DNA of 5,909 bases. Source: an uncultured Bacilli bacterium. GTDB lineage: Bacteria; Bacillota_I; Bacilli_A; RF39; UBA660. Of this stretch, positions 1 to 4,480 are shown piece by piece. The stretch spans positions 1-5,909 of the forward strand of contig CANUCD010000062.1 of the NCBI GenBank assembly GCA_947856335.1. Direction: 5' to 3'. A program made the translations under genes and the position numbers. The notes under the pieces were generated by a model. That model saw only the letters and a list, made by a program, of their open reading frames with translations, did no database searches and was not told the origin of the DNA. How positions within the stretch are numbered: the first letter of the stretch is position 1; the number at the start of each line of letters is the position of its first letter.

Positions 1-8
1 ATAAGTCT

Positions 9-1301
9 CTATTTAAGAATATTTTTTAAATTATCAAGGGATTTAAAAGAGATGGTTGTTTGTTCTTTGGTAAACATATTTTTTAAATTTAATTCTTGTT
101 TTTGTACTTCATCTTCTCCTAAGATAATAACATAGGGAATATTTTTCTTATTAGCATAATCTAATGCTTTTTTTATTTTTTTATCTTTCATTTCTACTTC
201 TACTTTATATCCATAATTACGAATAGTATCAGCTAGTTTTAAACTTTCTTTAAATGTATTCATAGGAATAATATATAAATCTACTAGACTTTTATTAGTA
301 AATTCTTCTCTATTTTTTAGTATTTCATAAATAACATTCAAACCAAAAGAAATACCAACAGCTGGATAAGAATTTCCGTCTTGAATCCAATTGGTGATTA
401 GTTTATCGTATCTTCCTCCACCACCAATGCTTGATTTAATACCAGAATCAATTGCATATACTTCAAAAATATTTCCTGTATAATATTCTTGACCTCTAGC
501 TAGAGTAGGTTGAAATTTAATATATTTGCCATAAGATGAATAATTAAGAAGTTCCATTAAAGATGTTAATTCATTTAATCCTTCTTTAATATTTACATTA
601 TTAGTGTTAATAAATTCTTTTTGTAGCTCTTCTAAATTCATTTTAAAATATTTTTGGAAAGATTTTTGTAATTCTAGGGAAAGACCTATATTTAATAATT
701 CTTCGCTTAAGTCTTCTTCACTAATTTTGTCCATTTTATCAATTGCTTTAATAACATTACTAATATCTTCTTCATTTGTAATACCTAGATTTTCTATTAT
801 TCCTTGCATTAGTTTACGATTATTTATTTTTATTTCAAAAGGAATATTAAACTCTCTCATTCCTCTTATAAAAATAGAAATAATTTCTTCTTCAATATTA
901 GCTCCATCAAGACCTACAACATCAACATCACATTGGACAAATTGTCTATTTCTTCCCGTCTTAACAGGTCCATCACGAAAAACATCGCCTATTTCATAGC
1001 GTTTATAAGGAAGTGTTAATCCTTTTTGAATGGTAATAAATTTAGCAAAAGGAATAGTAAGATCATATCTTAATCCTAGCTTTCTATTACCTTGGTCTGT
1101 TACTTTATAAACTTCTTTTAATATTTCATCATCAGGATTATATTTTAAAGCAAGCATATCAAAATTACATATAATAGGTGTTTCTAATGGTTCATATCCA
1201 TATAATTTAAAAACATTTTTTAATGTGTCTTTAATATACTCTCTAATTTCTTGTTCATTACCTGAATAATCAAAAGTACCTTTTACATTTTCAATTTTCA
1301 T
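9..1301 (-). CDS. hisS: Histidine--tRNA ligase (HisRS), divergent subtype
   Basis: Cytoplasmic class II aminoacyl-tRNA synthetase that charges tRNA-His with histidine, here 430 residues, a normal length. The catalytic core spans about residues 1-330. It carries a motif 2 region at 101-130 (FRDGPVKTGRNRQF, then QCDVDVVG), an insertion domain starting near INNRKL (160-164), the histidine-binding signature LARGQEYYTG at 267-276 and SIGGGGRYDKL at 291-301. A C-terminal anticodon-binding domain runs from about 339 to 430 (VDLYIIPM, VIILGEDEV). The start is supported by GGAGGA at 1308-1313, six bases upstream. Oddities: motif 2 reads FRDG where E. coli-type enzymes have FRxE, and the motif 3 stretch (GISFGLNVIYEIL, 316-328) has no Arg where GLER is usual. 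QCDVDVVG resembles the eukaryotic/archaeal-like form more than the Bacillus form. Identity as HisRS is secure; subtype placement is from memory. Expression appears controlled by the His-codon leader upstream. The gene ends eight bases from the window edge, so a downstream operon partner (often aspS) cannot be seen. Confidence 0.96.
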   Translation of the reverse strand: MKIENVKGTFDYSGNEQEIREYIKDTLKNVFKLYGYEPLETPIICNFDMLALKYNPDDEILKEVYKVTDQGNRKLGLRYDLTIPFAKFITIQKGLTLPYKRYEIGDVFRDGPVKTGRNRQFVQCDVDVVGLDGANIEEEIISIFIRGMREFNIPFEIKINNRKLMQGIIENLGITNEEDISNVIKAIDKMDKISEEDLSEELLNIGLSLELQKSFQKYFKMNLEELQKEFINTNNVNIKEGLNELTSLMELLNYSSYGKYIKFQPTLARGQEYYTGNIFEVYAIDSGIKSSIGGGGRYDKLITNWIQDGNSYPAVGISFGLNVIYEILKNREEFTNKSLVDLYIIPMNTFKESLKLADTIRNYGYKVEVEMKDKKIKKALDYANKKNIPYVIILGEDEVQKQELNLKNMFTKEQTTISFKSLDNLKNILK

Positions 1302-1320
1302 AATTTATCCTCCAATTCCA

Positions 1321-1354
1321 TTAAAAAAGCTATACAGATAGCCTGTATAGCTTT
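1321..1354 (-). terminator. Intrinsic terminator / attenuator of hisS
   Basis: Read on the minus strand, positions 1354-1343 (AAAGCTATACAG) pair perfectly with 1337-1326 (CTGTATAGCTTT) around the five-base loop GCTAT, and a run of six Ts (1328-1323) follows. This is a classical rho-independent terminator. It lies between the leader peptide and hisS, about 20 bases before the hisS start codon, so it can only act as an attenuator of hisS and not as the end of another gene. Confidence 0.92.
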
Positions 1355-1369
1355 ATTTAAAACAGGCTA
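1339..1369 (-). promoter_or_regulatory. Antiterminator stem (segments 3:4) of the hisS leader
   Basis: On the minus strand TAGCCTGT (1369-1362) is exactly complementary to ACAGGCTA (1346-1339), giving an eight-base-pair stem with a 15-base loop. Its 3' arm uses part of the 5' arm and the whole loop of the terminator hairpin (1326-1354), so the two structures exclude each other. Forming this stem would let RNA polymerase read through into hisS. The pairing is seen directly; the function is inferred. Confidence 0.8.
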
Positions 1370-1395
1370 CAAGCACGACAAATAACACTTGCGCC
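1365..1395 (-). promoter_or_regulatory. Anti-antiterminator stem (segments 2:3) of the hisS leader
   Basis: GGCGCAAG (1395-1388, minus strand) pairs with CTTGTAGCC (1373-1365): three G-C pairs, a single bulged A, then five pairs including one G-U, around a 14-base loop. The 3' arm contains five of the eight bases needed for the antiterminator (1362-1369). Forming this stem would therefore free the terminator. Pairing is seen in the sequence; the switching role is inferred. Confidence 0.68.
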
Positions 1396-1418
1396 TACAA
1401 AAATGTATTTAGCAAGTG
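1386..1418 (-). promoter_or_regulatory. First leader stem (segments 1:2), overlapping the leader-peptide stop
   Basis: CACTTGC (1418-1412, minus strand), which overlaps the last sense codons of the leader peptide, pairs perfectly with GCAAGTG (1392-1386). An inner TACA/TGTA helix with a TTTT loop (1407-1396) can stack inside. The 3' arm competes with the 2:3 stem for positions 1388-1392. A ribosome standing at the leader stop codon (1409-1411) would cover the 5' arm and block this stem, which links translation to the downstream switch. Likely also a pause hairpin. Confidence 0.7.
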
Positions 1419-1459
1419 AAATTATTATGATGATGATGAGTTAAGTTAGTAATTTTCAT
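1409..1459 (-). CDS. His-rich leader peptide controlling hisS
   Basis: A 16-residue open frame, MKITNLTHHHHNNFTC, with four consecutive CAT histidine codons at 1427-1438, ending in TAA at 1409-1411. It starts with ATG at 1457-1459 and is preceded by an excellent ribosome-binding site, AAGAGGAG at 1467-1474, seven bases upstream. It sits just downstream of a consensus promoter and just upstream of alternative hairpins and an intrinsic terminator, with hisS next. This is the arrangement of leader peptides such as HisL (his operon) and PheM (pheST) of enteric bacteria, in which ribosome stalling at the cognate codons senses the charged tRNA. Here the product controlled is the His-tRNA synthetase itself. 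The peptide probably has no function beyond being translated. It is too short for routine gene finders. Confidence 0.88.
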   Translation of the reverse strand: MKITNLTHHHHNNFTC

Positions 1460-1483
1460 AATAATTCTCCTCTTGATAACAAA

Positions 1484-1512
1484 ATTATAATATGATATAA
1501 CACATTTGTCAA
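1484..1512 (-). promoter_or_regulatory. Sigma-A promoter of the leader peptide-hisS transcript
   Basis: On the minus strand, a perfect -35 box TTGACA (1512-1507) and a perfect -10 box TATAAT (1489-1484) are separated by exactly 17 bases, the ideal spacing. Transcription would start near 1477, only a few bases before the leader-peptide ribosome-binding site (1467-1474). Such a strong constitutive-looking promoter suits a gene regulated after initiation, by attenuation. Confidence 0.92.
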
Positions 1513-1529
1513 ATATTTATTAAATACTA

Positions 1530-1538
1530 TGATATAAT
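1530..1538 (+). promoter_or_regulatory. Extended -10 promoter for rlmD-ogt/tag
   Basis: TGATATAAT on the plus strand matches the extended -10 consensus TGnTATAAT. No good -35 box lies at the right distance; TTGTCA at 1506-1511 is 21 bases upstream, which is too far. Extended -10 promoters can work without a -35. Start of transcription would be near 1545, leaving a leader of about 55 bases. A second TATAAT at 1556-1561 lacks both TGn and a -35. The upstream contact area overlaps the -35 box of the divergent hisS promoter. Confidence 0.65.
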
Positions 1539-1585
1539 AGATAAAAGGCGTGATATATAATAAAACTTTATAGATAGATTATTTG

Positions 1586-1592
1586 GGAGGTG
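1586..1592 (+). promoter_or_regulatory. Ribosome-binding site that fixes the rlmD start
   Basis: GGAGGTG is a near-perfect anti-16S match eight bases before ATG at 1601. The open frame could be extended upstream to a TTG at 1583, but that would put this site inside the coding region. TTG at 1598 would leave only five bases. ATG 1601 is therefore the preferred start. Confidence 0.88.
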
Positions 1593-1600
1593 TAATATTG

Positions 1601-2809
1601 ATGAAAGTATTTATTGAAAAACTAGATGATTTTGGAAGAGGAATTGCTCATGTAAACAAAAAGGTTGTTTTTGTTAAGAATGCTTTACCTAAAGAAGTGG
1701 TAGAAATTAAAATTATTAAAGATAAAAAAAGTTTTAGTGAAGCTCTAATAGTAAAAGTTTTAGGTGTTAGTAATAAACGTGTTTTTGATGTATGTCCTTA
1801 TTTTAATATTTGTGGGGGATGTCATTTGTTACATTTAGATTATGATGATACTTTGATATTTAAACAAACAAAGATAAAAGAATTATTAAAGAAAAATAAA
1901 ATAGATTATGAAAAAGAAATAGACATAGTAAAAAGTGATATACCTTTAAACTATCGTAATAAAATAAGTTTAAAAATAGAAAATAAAGAAATTGGGTTTT
2001 ATCAAGAAAATACTCATAAGTTAATTCCTATTAAAGAATGTGTGTTAGCTAAATCTTCTATCAATGAAGTAATTAAAAATAGTTATTTGTTAAATTTAGA
2101 AAATGCTAATTTAACTATTCGTTCTAATTATAATGATGAGATATTACTTATTATAAATACTTGTGAAAAACCAAATATTGAACTAGATAAATTAAAAGAA
2201 AAAATAAAATTAGTGGGAATTGTTTTTAATGAGAAAACAATTTATGGTAATAACTTTTTTTATGAAAGATTAAATAATAAGTTATTTAAAGTATCTTTTG
2301 ATTCTTTTTTTCAGATAAATTTAAATATAGCTAGTAAATTATTTGATTTTATTTTAGATAATATTCGTGATGATAGTAAAGTGTTAGATTTATATAGTGG
2401 GGTGGGAACATTAGGAATAGTAGCATCCTCTAAAGCTTTAAAAGTTTATTCAGTAGAAATTATTAAAAATGCTGTTTTAAATGGAATTTTTAATGCTTCT
2501 TTAAATAAAAGAAATAATATAAAATATATTTTAGGAGATGTATCTAATTTAGTAAATAAGATAAATGAAGAGTTTGATACACTTATTATTGATCCACCTA
2601 GAAGAGGGTTAGATAAAAACACAATAGATTTTATTTTAAGAAAAAAACCTAGTAAAATAATATATGTTTCGTGTGATGCAAATACTTTGATGCGTGATTT
2701 AAAAAAGTTGGAAGATAGTTATGAAATAAATGATTTTAAAATAATGGATATGTTTTCATTTACTTATCACGTTGAGTGTATGTGCATATTAAATATTAAG
2801 GATAGATGA
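1601..2809 (+). CDS. rlmD: 23S rRNA (uracil-5-)-methyltransferase, RumA/RlmD family
   Basis: SAM-dependent RNA methyltransferase of the TrmA/RumA family, predicted to make 5-methyluridine in 23S rRNA; 402 residues. Order of domains: an N-terminal TRAM RNA-binding domain (about 1-58); an iron-sulphur site with Cys65, Cys71, Cys74 (CPYFNICGGC) and Cys147, matching the CX5CX2C...C pattern of E. coli RumA; a central RNA-binding region; then the Rossmann methyltransferase domain. That domain has FQIN (237-240), SAM motif VLDLYSGVGTLGI (261-273), DPPRRG (331-336), catalytic Cys358 in YVSCD and the proposed general base Glu392 in YHVE. All key residues are present. In Bacillus the homologue RlmCD (YefA) modifies both U747 and U1939, so the target here could be one or both sites; tRNA is less likely given the Fe-S motif. 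It is the first gene of a two-gene unit, and its last codons carry the next gene's ribosome-binding site (AAGGA, 2798-2802). Confidence 0.93.
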   Translation: MKVFIEKLDDFGRGIAHVNKKVVFVKNALPKEVVEIKIIKDKKSFSEALIVKVLGVSNKRVFDVCPYFNICGGCHLLHLDYDDTLIFKQTKIKELLKKNKIDYEKEIDIVKSDIPLNYRNKISLKIENKEIGFYQENTHKLIPIKECVLAKSSINEVIKNSYLLNLENANLTIRSNYNDEILLIINTCEKPNIELDKLKEKIKLVGIVFNEKTIYGNNFFYERLNNKLFKVSFDSFFQINLNIASKLFDFILDNIRDDSKVLDLYSGVGTLGIVASSKALKVYSVEIIKNAVLNGIFNASLNKRNNIKYILGDVSNLVNKINEEFDTLIIDPPRRGLDKNTIDFILRKKPSKIIYVSCDANTLMRDLKKLEDSYEINDFKIMDMFSFTYHVECMCILNIKDR

Positions 2810-2812
2810 GTT

Positions 2813-3847
2813 ATGATATATGTTACAAAATATAATTCGCCTATAGGTGAAATTTTACTTGCTAGTATGGACGATAAAATAATTGGTTTATGGTTTTTTG
2901 GACAAAAGTATTTTTTTAATCACATTAAAGAAGAAATTATAGAGGAAGAAACAGAAGTACTTAGAAGTGCTAAAAAATGGTTGGATGATTATTTTTTAGG
3001 GAAAAAGCCATCAATAAAAGATATTCCTCTAAATCCAAATGGTTCTTCTTTTCAAAAAAGAGTATGGCAAATACTTTGTGATATTCCTTATGGAGAAACG
3101 ATTACTTATAAAAAAATAGCAAATAAAATTACTGAAGAAATTGGTATGTCTATGAGTGCTCAGGCAGTAGGAGGAGCAGTGGGTCATAATCCTATTTCAA
3201 TTATTATTCCGTGTCATAGAGTAGTAGGTAAAAATGGCACTTTAACTGGGTATGCAGGAGGACTTGATAAAAAGGAATGGTTATTAAATCATGAGAAAAA
3301 TATAAGAAGATGTAAATGGTGTAATATTAAAAATCCCCTTTATATTAAGTATCATGATACTTTATGGGGAAAATTAAACTTAGAAGAAGATTATTTATTT
3401 TCGATGTTTATATTAGAGATGTTTCAAGCTGGATTATCATGGGAATGTGTTTTAAATAAAAGTGATGCTTTTTTAGAGGCTTATGATTATTTTGATATTG
3501 ATAAGATATGTTTATATGATGAGGCAAAAATAAATGAGTTACTCAATAATAAGAATATTATTAGAAATAAAAGAAAGATAGAAGCTAGTATTCATAATGC
3601 TAAAATAATAAGACAGATAAAAAAAGAAGAGGGAAGTTTTAGAAATTATTTAAAAAAGTTTACAAATGAGAAAGTTATTGTTGAAATAGGAAAAACAACT
3701 AATGATTTATCTGATAGTATTTCTAATGATTTACGAAAAAGAGGAATGAAGTTTGTTGGAAGTACTACTATTTATGCTTATTTGCAAGCGATAGGAATTA
3801 TTTATTCTCATGATGAAGAATGCTTTTTATATCACGGTAATCCATAA
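2813..3847 (+). CDS. Fused O6-methylguanine-DNA methyltransferase / 3-methyladenine-DNA glycosylase I (Ogt-Tag)
   Basis: A 344-residue protein joining two alkylation-repair enzymes. Residues 1-163 form an Ogt/MGMT domain: N-terminal fold (YNSPIGEILLA), DNA-binding helix region with IPYGETITYKKIA (91-103, Tyr99), SAQAVGGAVGHNP (115-127) and the suicide active site PCHRV with Cys134. It should move methyl groups from O6-methylguanine onto Cys134. Residues 164-344 form a complete Tag domain: RRCKWC (165-170), YHDTLWG (180-186), LEMFQAGLSW (201-210, with the Glu that binds 3-methyladenine in E. coli Tag), KRGMKFVGSTT (309-319) and SHDEEC (332-337). The Tag zinc ligands (Cys4, His17, His175, Cys179 in E. 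coli) correspond to Cys167, His181, His333 and Cys337. There is almost no linker; the place of Tag's start Met is Ile164 (ATA at 3302-3304). The usual Arg finger of Ogt is Gln117. It starts three bases after rlmD, so it is probably co-transcribed, and its end overlaps the convergent membrane-protein gene. Confidence 0.94.
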   Translation: MIYVTKYNSPIGEILLASMDDKIIGLWFFGQKYFFNHIKEEIIEEETEVLRSAKKWLDDYFLGKKPSIKDIPLNPNGSSFQKRVWQILCDIPYGETITYKKIANKITEEIGMSMSAQAVGGAVGHNPISIIIPCHRVVGKNGTLTGYAGGLDKKEWLLNHEKNIRRCKWCNIKNPLYIKYHDTLWGKLNLEEDYLFSMFILEMFQAGLSWECVLNKSDAFLEAYDYFDIDKICLYDEAKINELLNNKNIIRNKRKIEASIHNAKIIRQIKKEEGSFRNYLKKFTNEKVIVEIGKTTNDLSDSISNDLRKRGMKFVGSTTIYAYLQAIGIIYSHDEECFLYHGNP

Positions 3848-4353
3848 ATTTTATGAACAAAATCATAAAATATAGCATATCTAGGAGGATAGTAAGTAAA
3901 AATAATATTAGTAAGAATAAATATACTAAATAAAATAATACCTAATTCTTCTAATCTTTCTTGATAACTTTTTAATAATAAGTAGTAGGATAAAATTTGA
4001 CTAATGCTTATGGAAAGAAAATAAATAATAAAAGTTATAATTATATTATCTTCTGTTTTTAAGAAATATAAATAAATGGGAGTAAAAATAGTCATTACTA
4101 AAAACATACATAAAAGGGAAGATGTAGCTTCAGCAAATAAAACATTTTTTCTTTTTTTATAATATATTTTTTCGATTATTGCTAAACTTAAAGTTGATAG
4201 TATAATTATTTTGTTATGTTCCCATATACTTTCATTAACTGGGAAAAATAAACTAGTAAAAAAGCATGGAAACCAATCATAAATAAAGTGGAAGAGACTA
4301 CTAAGAAGAAAAATTATAAAAACACTAAGTATCTTCCATTTTTTTAAAGTCAT
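3832..4353 (-). CDS. Small integral membrane protein, DUF6512-type
   Basis: A 173-residue, very hydrophobic protein of unknown function. Membrane segments are visible at about residues 8-25, 47-62, 77-97, 103-127 and 137-154, separated by short charged loops (EKIYYKKRKN at 61-70, KSYQERLEE at 128-136). The signature FFPVNESIWEH (36-46), preceded by LFHFIYDWFPC (20-30), and the C-terminal TYYPPRYAIFYD (153-164) match what I remember of the DUF6512 family; no enzymatic motif is recognised. ATG at 4351-4353 is preceded by AGGTGG (4358-4363). The gene converges with ogt-tag and its last 16 bases overlap that gene's 3' end. It diverges from the deacetylase gene. A membrane location is secure; family assignment is from memory and the role is unknown. 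Confidence 0.8.
   Translation of the reverse strand: MTLKKWKILSVFIIFLLSSLFHFIYDWFPCFFTSLFFPVNESIWEHNKIIILSTLSLAIIEKIYYKKRKNVLFAEATSSLLCMFLVMTIFTPIYLYFLKTEDNIIITFIIYFLSISISQILSYYLLLKSYQERLEELGIILFSIFILTNIIFTYYPPRYAIFYDFVHKIYGLP
3848..3871. repeat. Inverted repeat at the convergent gene ends
   Basis: ATTTTATGA (3848-3856) is exactly repeated in inverse at 3863-3871 (TCATAAAAT), with the six-base spacer ACAAAA. It starts one base after the ogt-tag stop codon and lies inside the 3' coding end of the DUF6512-type gene. It could end or stabilise the ogt-tag transcript, but the stem has only one G-C pair and no clear T-run follows on the plus strand, so it may be a chance product of AT-rich sequence. 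Confidence 0.35.
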
Positions 4354-4390
4354 ATAACCACCTATTACCAGTATAGAATAAATATAATAA

Positions 4391-4420
4391 TTTATGTATA
4401 AAAAGTCTAATAAGTGTCAA
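4391..4420 (-). promoter_or_regulatory. Candidate promoter of the DUF6512-type membrane gene
   Basis: On the minus strand, a perfect -35 box TTGACA lies at 4420-4415. The best-spaced -10 candidate is CATAAA at 4396-4391 with an 18-base spacer (four of six matches); TATACA with a 14-base spacer is an alternative but too close. The -35 is convincing, the -10 is weak. Start of transcription would be near 4385, about 30 bases before the start codon. Confidence 0.5.
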
Positions 4421-4443
4421 GTATACTCTAACTTTAGATTGGT

Positions 4444-4449
4444 TATAAT
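4444..4449 (+). promoter_or_regulatory. Candidate -10 box of the deacetylase gene
   Basis: TATAAT matches the consensus -10 exactly and would place the transcription start near 4456, some 25 bases before the start codon. No recognisable -35 box is found 16-18 bases upstream and TGn is absent (GGT), so the promoter may be weak or activator-dependent. A second TATAAT at 4460-4465 is too close to the ribosome-binding site to be likely. Confidence 0.45.
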
Positions 4450-4468
4450 CATTATATAGTATAATGAT
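4444..4468. repeat. Nested palindromes over the deacetylase promoter
   Basis: Two perfect inverted repeats share an arm: TATAAT-C-ATTATA (4444-4456) and ATCATTATA-TAG-TATAATGAT (4448-4468, nine-base arms with a three-base centre). They cover the candidate -10 box and the expected transcription start. They could be an operator for a dimeric repressor, or a 5' hairpin in the mRNA just before the ribosome-binding site (4472-4476). The sequence is almost wholly A/T, so chance is a real alternative. Confidence 0.45.
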
Positions 4469-4480
4469 GTCGAGGTATTT

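Noticed and set aside
604..999. A long plus-strand open frame inside hisS
   Set aside because: It is antisense to the catalytic core of a clear hisS, has a low-complexity Ser/Ile-rich translation, and has no convincing ribosome-binding site or promoter.
1298..1321. A seven-codon frame (MELEDKL) overlapping the hisS start by ATGA
   Set aside because: Its ATG follows directly on the terminator T-run with no ribosome-binding site; the frame covers the hisS ribosome-binding site and is likely chance.
1302..1474. T-box riboswitch upstream of hisS
   Set aside because: Expected for a Firmicute synthetase gene, but the conserved T-box sequence (AGGGTGGNACCGCG-like) is absent and the region is fully explained by the leader peptide and alternative stems.
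1583..1600. Upstream TTG start adding six residues to rlmD
   Set aside because: The extra codons contain the GGAGGTG ribosome-binding site itself, so ATG 1601 is the better start.
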